A program made the position numbers and the translations under genes. Shown one piece after another: positions 26,441 through 35,749 of a stretch of 64,000 bases of DNA. Source of the stretch: Arenicella xantha (lineage in GTDB: Bacteria; Pseudomonadota; Gammaproteobacteria; Arenicellales; Arenicellaceae); the NCBI RefSeq assembly GCF_003315245.1, contig NZ_QNRT01000001.1, positions 688,963 through 752,962 on the forward strand, in the 5' to 3' direction. A model generated the notes under the pieces. It was given only the letters and a program-made list of their open reading frames with translations. It had not been told where the DNA came from and ran no database searches. Each line of letters begins with the position of its first letter. Position 1 is the first letter of the stretch.

Positions 26441-27485
26441 CGCCAAACAACTTAGCTTGCGGACTGACCGTTGGCTCTAAGTTCGCCGGCGCTTGTAATC
26501 CGAAGTATGCCCACGAGCGTTTGGTTACCATGCGTCCGCGTGGCGTTCGCATCATAAAGCCCTGCTGAATCAAAAACGGCTCAATCACATCTTCGATAGT
26601 GCCACGTTCCTCGCCGATGGCAGCAGCCAAACTGTCGATGCCAACCGGCCCCCCATCGAATTTTTCCATAATCGCGGTTAACAATTGACGGTCCATCCAA
26701 TCCAGCCCTTGCGGATCAACTTCCATCATATCCAAGGCTCCACGAGCCATGTCTTCGGTCAATTTACCGTTGCCTTTTACCTCGGCGTAATCACGTACTC
26801 GGCGCAACAAGCGGTTAGCAATTCGGGGAGTACCACGAGCGCGATCGGCAATCGTTTGCACACCATCAACTTCAGTGGGAACACCCAATATGTCTGATGA
26901 ACGCTGCACGATTTTAGCTAGATCATCAGAATTGTAATATTCAAGCCGCTGCACAATGCCGAAGCGATCTCGTAAAGGCGACGTTAGCAAACCGGCACGA
27001 GTAGTGGCACCGATTAATGTGAATGGGGGCAATGACAGCTTCACGGTGCGCGCTGCAGGCCCTTCGCCAATAACAATATCCAACTCAAAGTCTTCCATTG
27101 CTGGATACAAAATTTCTTCTACCACTGGGCTCAATCGATGGATCTCATCGATAAACAAAACATCATATGGCTCGAGATTGGTTAACACCGCAGCCAAATC
27201 GCCGGCGCGCTCAAGCACTGGCCCCGAGGTTTGACGGACTCGCGCCTTCAATTCACGCGCGATAATGTTCGATAACGTAGTCTTACCTAGCCCCGGCGGA
27301 CCAAATAACAACACATGATCTAGTGACTCTTTGCGAGTTCGCGCCGCTTGAATGAAGATCGACAGCTGCTCCTTTAACTTTGGCTGACCGACAAAATCAA
27401 CTAAGTACTCAGGGCGTAGCGCGCGATCAACCACATCGTCTTCGCCAAGCTGTAAATCAGGATTAATTGGATTCTCTTCCATCAT
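26433..27485 (-). CDS. ruvB: Holliday junction branch-migration helicase RuvB
   Basis: Hexameric AAA+ motor that drives branch migration with RuvA. Walker A is GPPGLGKTT, Walker [10 protein letters not shown] and sensor 1 GATTRAG, with the C-terminal winged helix ([12 protein letters not shown]). At 350 residues it is full length. It lies 5 bp after ruvA and overlaps ybgC. Confidence 0.98.
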   Translation of the reverse strand: MMEENPINPDLQLGEDDVVDRALRPEYLVDFVGQPKLKEQLSIFIQAARTRKESLDHVLLFGPPGLGKTTLSNIIARELKARVRQTSGPVLERAGDLAAVLTNLEPYDVLFIDEIHRLSPVVEEILYPAMEDFELDIVIGEGPAARTVKLSLPPFTLIGATTRAGLLTSPLRDRFGIVQRLEYYNSDDLAKIVQRSSDILGVPTEVDGVQTIADRARGTPRIANRLLRRVRDYAEVKGNGKLTEDMARGALDMMEVDPQGLDWMDRQLLTAIMEKFDGGPVGIDSLAAAIGEERGTIEDVIEPFLIQQGFMMRTPRGRMVTKRSWAYFGLQAPANLEPTVSPQAKLFGDA

Positions 27486-27490
27486 AGGCC

Positions 27491-28090
27491 TTATAAAACG
27501 TTACCCGAAAGATGGCGCAGCGCCTGACGAATCAAGTCCTCGCTACTGAGGTCTTTGTCCAACGACTTAACTACTCTTGATGCATCGATAGGTCGATAAC
27601 CGAGCGAGACTAATGCTGCAATTGCGTCTTGCTCCTGACTTGGCGCACCGTCAGGACGATTCGACTCGAGCACGACATCACCAAATTCTTTGGTTAGCCG
27701 ATCTTTCATCTCCACCAATAGACGCTGCGCAGTTTTTTTGCCAATTCCCGGCACTTTGCACAGCTGCGTGACGTCGTCATTAACCATACACTGCACAAGC
27801 TCCTCAGCCGACAGGGTTGAGAGCACGGCTAGCGCTACTTTAGGGCCAACACCATTCACTTTAATGAGACTGCGAAACAACTCGCGCTGCTGTTTACTGG
27901 AAAAGCCAAACAATAACTGAGCATCTTCGCGGACCACCATATGTACGAATAAGGTCACCGCTTCGCCGGTGGCGGGGAGATCAAAAAAGGTGGTCATCGG
28001 CGCTTCAAGCTCGTAGCCGATACCGTTTACGTTAATCATTAAAGCCGGAGGCTGCTTTTCCATTAGAAGCCCTTGTATCCATCCAATCAT
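27491..28090 (-). CDS. ruvA: Holliday junction-binding protein RuvA
   Basis: Tetrameric protein that binds four-way DNA junctions and loads RuvB. It has an N-terminal OB fold (MIGWIQGLL), two helix-hairpin-helix motifs ([15 protein letters not shown] and [15 protein letters not shown]), and a C-terminal domain III that contacts RuvB. At 199 residues it is full length. Its ATG overlaps the ruvC stop (ATGA). Confidence 0.98.
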   Translation of the reverse strand: MIGWIQGLLMEKQPPALMINVNGIGYELEAPMTTFFDLPATGEAVTLFVHMVVREDAQLLFGFSSKQQRELFRSLIKVNGVGPKVALAVLSTLSAEELVQCMVNDDVTQLCKVPGIGKKTAQRLLVEMKDRLTKEFGDVVLESNRPDGAPSQEQDAIAALVSLGYRPIDASRVVKSLDKDLSSEDLIRQALRHLSGNVL

Positions 28091-28608
28091 AATATTTTAT
28101 ACCCTGCCTCGCGGACGGTAGTATTGATTTGTTGATGGTGCGCATGACACACGGCGGCAGCCAGTGCATCCGAAGCATCTTCTTCTGGCGCAGTCCGCAG
28201 CCCCAGAAGAACACGCATCATGTGCTGGACTTGAGCTTTATCGGCTCGGCCGCGACCAACTACCGTTTTTTTGATTTCGGTCGCACTGTATTCCACAATT
28301 GGTAACGAATTATTGACCGCAGCTAACATCGCCGCGCCGCGCGCATGCCCAAGCACCAATGCCGACTGCGGGTTCTTCGCCAAAAACACACGTTCAATTG
28401 CCACCATGTCTGGCTTAGTCTGCTCAATAATGTGCTGCAATCTCGCGTAGATATCATGCAATCGAATGGCCAACTCACCTTTCGGTAACTTCAGCGATTC
28501 AGAGTACACGTATTTCAGATCGGAGCCTCGCGCAGTGATGACCCCAACCCCAGTAATTCTGGAACCAGGATCAATCCCTAAGATGGTGATGGGACTCCGA
28601 TTATTCAC
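28087..28608 (-). CDS. ruvC: Holliday junction resolvase RuvC
   Basis: Dimeric endonuclease resolving Holliday junctions. The RNase H-like fold has the first acidic residue in GIDPGSRITG, Glu in MVAIERVFL, and C-terminal acidic residues in EEDASDALAAAVCHAH. At 173 residues it is full length. It overlaps ruvA by 4 bp and follows yebC by 15 bp. Confidence 0.98.
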   Translation of the reverse strand: MNNRSPITILGIDPGSRITGVGVITARGSDLKYVYSESLKLPKGELAIRLHDIYARLQHIIEQTKPDMVAIERVFLAKNPQSALVLGHARGAAMLAAVNNSLPIVEYSATEIKKTVVGRGRADKAQVQHMMRVLLGLRTAPEEDASDALAAAVCHAHHQQINTTVREAGYKIL

Positions 28609-28623
28609 ACTCGATGCAAGGCC

Positions 28624-29367
28624 TTATTCTTGCTCGAACATCGATTCAGGAAAATCAGCATTGCTATATACATCTTGCACATCATCAAGGTCTTCCAAAG
28701 CATCGATCAATCGCATGACCTTCTCAGCATCGTCCTGCGAAAGACTGATTTCATTAGCCGCACGTTGAATTACTTCAGCGGACTCTATTTCAATGCCAGC
28801 CTCAATCAAGGCGCCTTCGACTTTAGTATGCTGCTCCGGCGGCGATGTGATCTCAATAGTGCCATCATCATGCGGCACAATGTCTTCTGCCCCAGCTTCT
28901 AACGCAACATCCATCACCGCTTCTTCATCAGCACCTTCAGGCAACAGAATCACGCCGACCTTGTCAAACATATACGCAACCGAGCCTTCGGTACCCATAT
29001 TGCCATTGTATTTGCTGAACGCATGTCGAACTTCAGCTACTGTGCGATTTTTATTGTCGGTGGAACACTCGACTAACACCGCGATACCCGATGGCGCATA
29101 GCCCTCGTAACGAATATCTTCATAGCTAACACCGTCTAAATCTCCAGTGCCCCGCTTAATCGCCCGCTCAACCGTGTCACGCGTCATATTCGCGCCGAGT
29201 GCTTTGTCGACAGCGATTCTCAAGCTTGGGTTCGCGTCAACGTCACCACCACCTTCACGGGCAGCCACTGTGATTTCACGAATATGCTTGGTAAATACTT
29301 TGCCACGCTTTGCGTCTTGAGCGGCCTTGCGGTGCTTAATATTAGCCCACTTACTATGTCCTGCCAT
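28624..29367 (-). CDS. yebC: YebC/PmpR family protein
   Basis: Conserved cytoplasmic protein of the YebC/PmpR/TACO1 family. Members are described as transcription regulators or as ribosome-associated factors that relieve stalling. The N-terminus [20 protein letters not shown] is diagnostic, followed by [19 protein letters not shown]. At 247 residues it is full length. It heads the yebC-ruvCAB block. Confidence 0.96.
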   Translation of the reverse strand: MAGHSKWANIKHRKAAQDAKRGKVFTKHIREITVAAREGGGDVDANPSLRIAVDKALGANMTRDTVERAIKRGTGDLDGVSYEDIRYEGYAPSGIAVLVECSTDNKNRTVAEVRHAFSKYNGNMGTEGSVAYMFDKVGVILLPEGADEEAVMDVALEAGAEDIVPHDDGTIEITSPPEQHTKVEGALIEAGIEIESAEVIQRAANEISLSQDDAEKVMRLIDALEDLDDVQDVYSNADFPESMFEQE

Positions 29368-29519
29368 GATGATACCGTCTAGATGTTACTCAAACGCGTA
29401 TTCTAACATTGGCTCAGCCCCATTCGCAGGGGAATTCACCGCGGATTAATAAAATCTTATTGCGAAGCTTACTCATTGGACTGAACGAATCATACTTAAC
29501 TAAGCATCGACTGCCGATA

Positions 29520-30944
29520 TCAATCCATGTCTATTTTGACTTTTCGTAGCTTCTTGATCCACGTGCCGGGCTCAGCTTCACCAGTCGGGTAGTAACCATT
29601 CAGCACGCGCAACTCCATTTCTGCAGTAGCCGCATTGAGCTTAGCGTCACGTGCCAGCGACTCAAACGTCTCACCTGGCTTGAGTCGTTCATAGTAGATC
29701 TCGGTGACATAATCGTCAGTGCGATCCTTAGCCGTCATCCGCCTAAATGACCTTATAATTTCGACAAATTCACGATCTTGCTCAGCGGTAATTTGATTAT
29801 TCTTAGCGATCCCTAGAAAGTGAAATGTATTTCGCGCAACCATAGCAAGTGCCACACGCTGCGCTGGGCGCGCGCCGATCATTCCTAAGTCTCGAGTCGC
29901 GTCCGGATGGATTTTTTGCAGGTCAACCAAATCGTCGGGGTACTTGGCTTTTATGGCTTCCTCACTCGTTACTTTTATGTCGAGTGTCGGCTCGATACTT
30001 ATCTTCAGCTGCGCGGTCTTTTGCGCATCTTTCAAAACAATTTTCGCCCCCTTAAGATCAAAGCTCCAGGTATCAGGGTATAAAAAAGTGATGTTGAGGT
30101 TCTCATTGCTATAGCGCTTATAACCTTTGGGCGCGGTTCGCCGGTAATTCGGCCCGTATACGATTCCAGAAACAGCCTCGCGATATTCATCTCGGCCGAC
30201 ATACCCTTCGCCCGGCGGCAAAACACCAGCGTCTTCAACAACCTTACGCAAACGTTGGTCAGTACGCGGATGGGTCGCGGCTAGACCATGATGTGATGGC
30301 GCTTGATTTGAGACTTGCGCAAAAAAAGTCCCAAAATCTGCCAATTGCGATAAAGCTCCAATCAGCTGACTCGGCTCGTAACCCGCGGCGTACAAGTATT
30401 TTGATGCAAAGGAGTCAGCCTCAAGCTCTGCAAGCCTGGAATATTTGAACCTATTGACATCGCTTTGCGCCATCATCGCGTCCCCTAAACTACTGTTGCC
30501 TACCAAAATACTGGCTACAGTCGCGAAAAATCGATTGCGCCGATCGCGAGCAACCGACTCTTTAACATGCCCCGCGATGTTGTGACCTAACTCATGCGCC
30601 ATTACGCCAGCAAGTTCGGCCTCAGAATTCAATACATTAAGTAAGCCGCGATTGATATACACGACCTCATAACCCGCTACTCGCGCATTAGGGATTGGAA
30701 TATCTTGAATAATGAAGGTGTAGTTTTTATCCGCCTGCTCGCTTTGTGCCAACACTCGGTTACCGACCTTAGTCACATATTCATTCAGTTCGGGATCATC
30801 ATACTCCGGGCCTTCAGCCATCAGAGCAAGGTGCCGCTTTAGGTCAATCCCTGCAGTTGGAACCGCGCCCCATAAATCACTTGTCAGCAAACTTAGAGCG
30901 ACCAGCAGCATCAGTTGCTTGAGCAGTAAACGGTTAGAATTCAT
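29520..30944 (-). CDS. M48 family periplasmic metalloprotease, BepA-like
   Basis: Exported zinc protease. A signal peptide ends near LWGA. HELGH (residues 117-121) gives two His ligands and the catalytic Glu, and ELEAD (about 173) the third ligand. The C-terminus (about 410-474) has a LysM-like module starting KPGETFESLARDAKLN. BepA/YfgC relatives degrade or assist outer-membrane proteins, but those have TPR tails, which this lacks. It is the last gene of the 13-gene envelope operon, 27 bp after a lipoprotein gene, so a role in maturing or clearing that machine is plausible but inferred. Confidence 0.87.
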   Translation of the reverse strand: MNSNRLLLKQLMLLVALSLLTSDLWGAVPTAGIDLKRHLALMAEGPEYDDPELNEYVTKVGNRVLAQSEQADKNYTFIIQDIPIPNARVAGYEVVYINRGLLNVLNSEAELAGVMAHELGHNIAGHVKESVARDRRNRFFATVASILVGNSSLGDAMMAQSDVNRFKYSRLAELEADSFASKYLYAAGYEPSQLIGALSQLADFGTFFAQVSNQAPSHHGLAATHPRTDQRLRKVVEDAGVLPPGEGYVGRDEYREAVSGIVYGPNYRRTAPKGYKRYSNENLNITFLYPDTWSFDLKGAKIVLKDAQKTAQLKISIEPTLDIKVTSEEAIKAKYPDDLVDLQKIHPDATRDLGMIGARPAQRVALAMVARNTFHFLGIAKNNQITAEQDREFVEIIRSFRRMTAKDRTDDYVTEIYYERLKPGETFESLARDAKLNAATAEMELRVLNGYYPTGEAEPGTWIKKLRKVKIDMD

Positions 30945-30971
30945 TAAAACGCTCCGGGCAATCAGCCAACA

Positions 30972-31670
30972 TTAGTTAGCTCTCATATTCAATTCAGTCT
31001 CATCTGTTTGAGAAAAGAACCGGACTAGTTGACTCCCCATCCCCTCGCAAGCATCTCCTTGAACTTGAGCCAAAAATGGAATCGGAATCACAAACGCCGG
31101 CATGTAAGACGTGCCAACGGCTTCAGTGCTAACTCGCCCCACCTCGGTGAAGCTCGCTATGTCCCAAATTGTAGTCTCGTAATCACTCGTATCTTCCCAA
31201 GTGCTAAACCCGAAGCAACCTCCACCACCAGGTCCGATTGAACAACTCATGCTGCCAGCCCCGTCAGTGCGCTCAGTCGAGCCTTCAACCCACACGAAAT
31301 AGCGGATTTTCATGGCTTCGATTTTTGCTGCAACTAACGGCTGGTCTAGCACCTGTTTTAACTTGGCGGGTCGCAATGGCGCAGTTCTGGCTTCAAACCA
31401 AGGATAAAATGCATCAACGAATTCAGGCTCACCGATAATTCTCACTCTGTCGGTGCCTCGAGCTAGCTTATTGCCAATACACGCAATTAGCGACGACTCA
31501 GTTTGAACCTCGGCTGTTTGGTGACGCCCTAACACTACCATTGCATCGCCTTGATTGAGCTCAACATTGTCTCGCAACCGTACCTGGTCGACATTAATTG
31601 TGGTACACGCTGATGCCAATACCGATAATAGCAATGCGCCACAAACACGAGGCAAACTTATTTGTATCAT
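30972..31670 (-). CDS. unknown lipoprotein
   Basis: 232-residue lipoprotein with lipobox LASAC (Cys22). The mature part includes a glycine-rich, Cys-containing loop (SMSCSIGPGGGGCFGFSTWE) and ends with Cys in QGDACEGMGS. I do not recognise a family. It overlaps the upstream lipoprotein gene by 4 bp (ATGA) and sits within the envelope operon, so it probably belongs to the same machine on the periplasmic or outer-membrane side. Confidence 0.8.
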   Translation of the reverse strand: MIQISLPRVCGALLLSVLASACTTINVDQVRLRDNVELNQGDAMVVLGRHQTAEVQTESSLIACIGNKLARGTDRVRIIGEPEFVDAFYPWFEARTAPLRPAKLKQVLDQPLVAAKIEAMKIRYFVWVEGSTERTDGAGSMSCSIGPGGGGCFGFSTWEDTSDYETTIWDIASFTEVGRVSTEAVGTSYMPAFVIPIPFLAQVQGDACEGMGSQLVRFFSQTDETELNMRAN

Positions 31671-32347
31671 TCTTCCACCTCTTCATCTTGTGCTTTGGTG
31701 TTGAGCTCAGCTTGCGACTGGGTTGCTAACTCAATACTTGAACTAGACTCTGCATTACGCTTCACTAGCGCCCTAATTCTAGCTTGACGAGCAAACCCAA
31801 TAGAAAGCTGAGCACCGACATCGCGCAATGCAATATTGGCCGCCGAACTAAAACCTGCCCCACTTGAACCCAGCATTGCAGTAGGCGTTTTTCCATACCC
31901 CTTAATAATCCAGTCCGCTATTTTTTGTTCATCAGCATCCACCAGCTTTATTCGATATTTGATCCAAATTTCATATTGGTTCAACTTAGTCTCACGCGGC
32001 GCAGTGTACTGCATATCTAAAATTTCGGGTTCAATTACCAGTTGACGATCTGGGCTATCAAGCGGAACCACAGTCATCAAACTGCCAAAAATCTGATTGA
32101 ACATCACCCTTTGCGCATCGGTGAAATCCAGCGTTTGTAAGGCACGCTTCTTCTCGGTTTCGGTATATCGGTAATTTTCAAAATCATCGGTGTACCTAAT
32201 CGCCCCAACGATTGGCAAACGTTCGATTAGGGGCGTCGGAATATTACTTTTAACTACTACGTTACTGGCGCAGCCGCTCAGCAACAAAGCCAACAACATC
32301 AGAAGATACCGCATTGAATTGAGTCGACTGTGGTGTTTATCTGACAT
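31667..32347 (-). CDS. unknown lipoprotein
   Basis: 226-residue lipoprotein with lipobox LLLSGC (Cys26). The mature domain contains a beta-rich stretch (DRQLVIEPEILDMQY, QYEIWIKYRIKLVDADE) reminiscent of envelope lipoproteins that measure or bind partner proteins. GYGKTPTAMLG looks like a loop and is not a full nucleotide-binding motif. The C-terminal tail is acidic and Ser/Gln-rich. It overlaps the VWA gene upstream by 11 bp and the next lipoprotein by 4 bp, so all three are coupled. Confidence 0.8.
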   Translation of the reverse strand: MSDKHHSRLNSMRYLLMLLALLLSGCASNVVVKSNIPTPLIERLPIVGAIRYTDDFENYRYTETEKKRALQTLDFTDAQRVMFNQIFGSLMTVVPLDSPDRQLVIEPEILDMQYTAPRETKLNQYEIWIKYRIKLVDADEQKIADWIIKGYGKTPTAMLGSSGAGFSSAANIALRDVGAQLSIGFARQARIRALVKRNAESSSSIELATQSQAELNTKAQDEEVEE

Positions 32348-33338
32348 TGCTATTCAAACCTATAAACGTTCCATTATTTTGTTCAGCCAACTGACGCATC
32401 AAATTCGCGTATCGCGTGGCAGAGCTATTCGGCCCCGTCGCAGAGTTAACTAACACCGGAAAACCAACTCCATGAATACGCACTAACGTCTCGCCCTGCG
32501 CATTCGCTTCATTGAGTTCTGCAACGGCTTTGACCACGCGCGCCACTGAACGCCCTTGGTAGTCATCGCCCATTACGTACAGACTTATTTTCTTATTCTT
32601 ATCAAAATGTTGCTTGATTGCACGCGTAATTCCGCCGACTGGCGTGGAGGCACTAAATGCCGACCAATCATTAAGCTTACGAATAATGTCGCGCCGCCGC
32701 GCTGGTGTGTCAGGCATGAAGCGGTCACGATATTGTGGAAACATATAGATGCCCTCATTATTCATAACCTGTATACCTTTCACTTTAGGATAGATCGTCA
32801 GTGTGCTTTGCACCTCACGCACCAACTTTGGCCAAGCCGACGTCTTCATACTGCCTGAGCTATCAATAATAAAAATAATGTACTCAGAATCAACTGGCAC
32901 GCCGGCCACGTATTCATTGAGCTTTTTGCGCCCTTTTAATAGACGCTGCATTTCTCGGCTAAGTGACTGCAATGCGATTTGCAAATCTTCAAGTTGGGAT
33001 GCGTCATCGGCACCGTTATCGTCCACACTGGCTTGACGCGAATTCAACACGTCGAATTCACTACGCAAAATAGCGACTCGACGCTGATCTTTACCAAGCT
33101 GCTGCTGTTTAGCATTCAACTCGGTTTCTAAATAAGCCACCTGCCCACGAATCTCAAAGAGCCGCTCCTGTAGCGCCCGCACCAGCCCTTTGTCTTGAAT
33201 GATCGACTCCTCCAGCACTGTTGGCTGACTAGGCTTAACAATAACCAGCAGCAGAATGATGGCACCAAAACCACAACAAATAATATCGAGAAATGAAATG
33301 TTCGCATCTTCGCTGCGACGGCGGACTCGACGACTCAT
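32337..33338 (-). CDS. VWA protein with TolR/ExbD-like membrane helix (paralogue 2)
   Basis: About 333 residues from the ATG at 33338, which overlaps the upstream stop as ATGA. An earlier in-frame start at 33395 lies inside the neighbour. After a basic N-terminus (MSRRVRRRSEDAN) comes one helix with Asp18 in ISFLDIICCGFGAIILLLVI. A Gln/Arg-rich coiled coil (about 45-110) follows, then a VWA domain with MIDAS DSSGSM and a conserved metal-site Asp in YVMGDDYQG. The helix layout and Asp match TolR Asp22 of this window. I infer a stator-like subunit of an ion-driven complex with the MotA/TolQ-like protein at 35.7 kb. Confidence 0.85.
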   Translation of the reverse strand: MSRRVRRRSEDANISFLDIICCGFGAIILLLVIVKPSQPTVLEESIIQDKGLVRALQERLFEIRGQVAYLETELNAKQQQLGKDQRRVAILRSEFDVLNSRQASVDDNGADDASQLEDLQIALQSLSREMQRLLKGRKKLNEYVAGVPVDSEYIIFIIDSSGSMKTSAWPKLVREVQSTLTIYPKVKGIQVMNNEGIYMFPQYRDRFMPDTPARRRDIIRKLNDWSAFSASTPVGGITRAIKQHFDKNKKISLYVMGDDYQGRSVARVVKAVAELNEANAQGETLVRIHGVGFPVLVNSATGPNSSATRYANLMRQLAEQNNGTFIGLNSNVR

Positions 33339-34411
33339 GGCCAATCCCTCGCAGGGGTCACAAAAGAGCCCCGAGAACGAACAGCCAAACGCCAAAATGC
33401 CGCGGCTGCGTAAGGATCACCTTCCAAGGGTAGTAAAAAGGTGTTCACAGAAACGTCTTCTAGTATCCGAACAGCATCACTAAAAACACGTAGTCGCTGA
33501 TACCCTGTAATGCTCCCGCTAGTGGGCGCATTACCGCCTTGGGTCGGAAGGCCGTCGGTGATCAAAAAGATATTATCCGGTCGTGGCTGCATAGCCATAG
33601 CAGCCTCAAACACTCGATGCATATTGGTGCCATTTTCAGGCACGACTGAGTTCATACCTTGCACCGCCGAGGCGATGGAGAGACGGTCCGCTACTTGATA
33701 CCAAGAATTAATTTCATCGCCAAATACCGCACTCACATCCTCATTGAAGGTCAATACTTGAAAGTCACTCGACAACGGCAAGTTAGCCACAATCCATTGC
33801 GTAATATCCAAGGTTCGCCCCCACTTCTGCGAGCGTAGCTTCATCTCTTTACTCATGTTTCGACGACGCAATATGTTCACAATGCTCTCATCCAACATGC
33901 TCGCCGAGGCATCGACTAGAATCAGAACCTTCTCACCGCCTAAGCGGACTCCGGTAAGATATTGCCGCTCACCATCGCCAGTGAACTGATACGCTTTATT
34001 GCCTGCTGGAATTTCATTTTCGAGGGCTTGTTTTTGCCGTTCTAGCTTAGCAATTTGCTTTTTTAAGCCCGGCACATCCACCGCCGAGTCAGGCTGAATC
34101 TCCTCTAGTAGACTCTTCAACTGATTGATGTCGTCCTCAATTTTGCGTGCTAGACCTTGCGCGACTACCGATTCATCACTGACATCACTAATTGTGTTGC
34201 GAATACGTGCCAAGTTCGCTTCACCTTGCAAGATCTCCTCCTCCAAGAGGTTAAGCTCTGACATCAACTGCGGCTCTAGTGTATTCACCGGCGCATCTGT
34301 GACGTGCTTTAGCAATAAAAAAATAAGCACCGCAGCACCTAAGCCACAGGACATAATATCCAAAAAAGACAGGCTGAATGTTGAGGTGTTGCGGATTCTT
34401 TTGCGCGCCAT
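33335..34411 (-). CDS. VWA protein with TolR/ExbD-like membrane helix (paralogue 1)
   Basis: 358 residues. The basic N-terminus MARKRIRNTS leads into one helix with Asp18 in FSLSFLDIMSCGLGAAVLIF. A coiled coil (about 50-140) follows, then a VWA domain with MIDAS DASASM, Thr in NGTNMHR and Asp in FLITDGLP. It is a distant paralogue of the next gene, with the Asp at the same residue number and a shared SFLDI-x-x-CG-x-GA pattern. The VWA domain faces the periplasm if the helix orients like TolR. Two unequal paralogues suggest a heteromeric pair inside a TolQ-like ring. Confidence 0.85.
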   Translation of the reverse strand: MARKRIRNTSTFSLSFLDIMSCGLGAAVLIFLLLKHVTDAPVNTLEPQLMSELNLLEEEILQGEANLARIRNTISDVSDESVVAQGLARKIEDDINQLKSLLEEIQPDSAVDVPGLKKQIAKLERQKQALENEIPAGNKAYQFTGDGERQYLTGVRLGGEKVLILVDASASMLDESIVNILRRRNMSKEMKLRSQKWGRTLDITQWIVANLPLSSDFQVLTFNEDVSAVFGDEINSWYQVADRLSIASAVQGMNSVVPENGTNMHRVFEAAMAMQPRPDNIFLITDGLPTQGGNAPTSGSITGYQRLRVFSDAVRILEDVSVNTFLLPLEGDPYAAAAFWRLAVRSRGSFVTPARDWP

Positions 34412-34430
34412 ATTATTCAGTCAAACCGGT

Positions 34431-35720
34431 CTAAATCACTCTAATCACAGTGAGCACTCCGTCTGCCACGTGCGACGCTAGACGATCGTTAGGACGCAAA
34501 CTCTGACGTGCTTCATCATTCAAAATAAAAATCTTGCCGTTGCTAATAAGTCGCTTTAGATTCGGCTCACCTTGGCTCACCACAAGACTATTCGAAGTTG
34601 CCGCGATATGGGCCTGCTCGATTGCAATTGCGGTGCCCGCAAACAGCACATGAGTAGCCGCATTGGGGCTCGTCTCAGCACTTACGTTGCGGCTTGGCGC
34701 TGAGCGCGAAACCTCCAGCGTCGAAGCACCGGACGGCTGATTAGCAATCGGTAGCGTGGTGATATAGCGAGCCACATCGGTATCCACTAATTCAGACAAC
34801 ACTGCTGGAGCTGGATCTGGCGACCCAATTACCGCTAGTCTTGACTTGGACAACTGCGTTGGAACAACTCCATCGAATAGCGCATTTAAATCAATGTAAA
34901 CATCAGCAAAAGCACGTTCTTGACTCCGCTCAACAACACGCTCAAAAAACGGGGCAAGTAGGTCATGCCAATCTTTCGCCTCAATACTAATACTGTGCAA
35001 CTGCGCATGATGCTGGACGGTAACCTTAGCCTTACCAAACTCCTCAATTTGTTTGGCCACATCGGCGAGTTGATCAAATAGCTGCTGCTCGGAACTCGCA
35101 TCATGTAGCGGATCAAAACGATCACTTTGTATAAAGCGTGACTGCAAGCCTTTAAGTAAGGCTTCTTGCATCAAATGTATCCCGACATCTTGCAAAACAT
35201 CAAATTCAATGAGCGATACTTGGCCATCTTGACATCGTAGTCTTGAGAGCACCGTTTGATGTAATTGGAGATCAATATGCAGATACTCACCGTGCTTCGA
35301 CGCCAGCCCCGCCGCGGCTAAGACCGCTTTATTAACGAGTCCTGATACATTTAGACCGCACGACTCAGCAATCCCCAACAGCAACTGCAGATTAGCATCA
35401 CGATAATGCGGGGGCACGGATACCACCAAAGTCTCAAGTTGATGAGTCCCACGCAGCTCGGTCAAGTGGCTCCAAATAAGGTCACCTGCATGGCGCATAC
35501 CAGCCTGGTTAGCGGGGATTGCACTTTGATCACACTGCAACCAGTAGCGCTGATTGATTTCTTGCGGCGCGAGCCGACAATGAGCGATTGGGCGCAAACT
35601 CGAGTCAGAATCAAACACTACTGAATCGCCTTTCAACCAGGCGTAACCCGGCCCAGCCTGAACCACTGAATCAGTCTGAAGCAAAATATTATTATCGTTA
35701 ATATGCAGAATTGTGTGCAT
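34431..35720 (-). CDS. Hsp70/actin-fold ATPase-like protein
   Basis: 429 residues with no signal peptide, so cytoplasmic. The region about 60-330 follows the Hsp70/actin plan: ETLVVSVPPHYRDANLQLLL resembles the segment before the second lobe, and a helix-strand pair is seen in GLVNKAVLAAAGLA. The phosphate loop expected as a Gly-rich DIGGGT motif is degenerate here (HIDLQLHQTVLSRL), so ATP hydrolysis is doubtful. The C-terminal 100 residues are unassigned. It sits between the channel subunit and the VWA genes, suggesting a cytoplasmic regulator or assembly factor. Confidence 0.65.
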   Translation of the reverse strand: MHTILHINDNNILLQTDSVVQAGPGYAWLKGDSVVFDSDSSLRPIAHCRLAPQEINQRYWLQCDQSAIPANQAGMRHAGDLIWSHLTELRGTHQLETLVVSVPPHYRDANLQLLLGIAESCGLNVSGLVNKAVLAAAGLASKHGEYLHIDLQLHQTVLSRLRCQDGQVSLIEFDVLQDVGIHLMQEALLKGLQSRFIQSDRFDPLHDASSEQQLFDQLADVAKQIEEFGKAKVTVQHHAQLHSISIEAKDWHDLLAPFFERVVERSQERAFADVYIDLNALFDGVVPTQLSKSRLAVIGSPDPAPAVLSELVDTDVARYITTLPIANQPSGASTLEVSRSAPSRNVSAETSPNAATHVLFAGTAIAIEQAHIAATSNSLVVSQGEPNLKRLISNGKIFILNDEARQSLRPNDRLASHVADGVLTVIRVI

Positions 35721-35749
35721 GCTTATTTATCTTGGGCCTCGGTCGTAGG

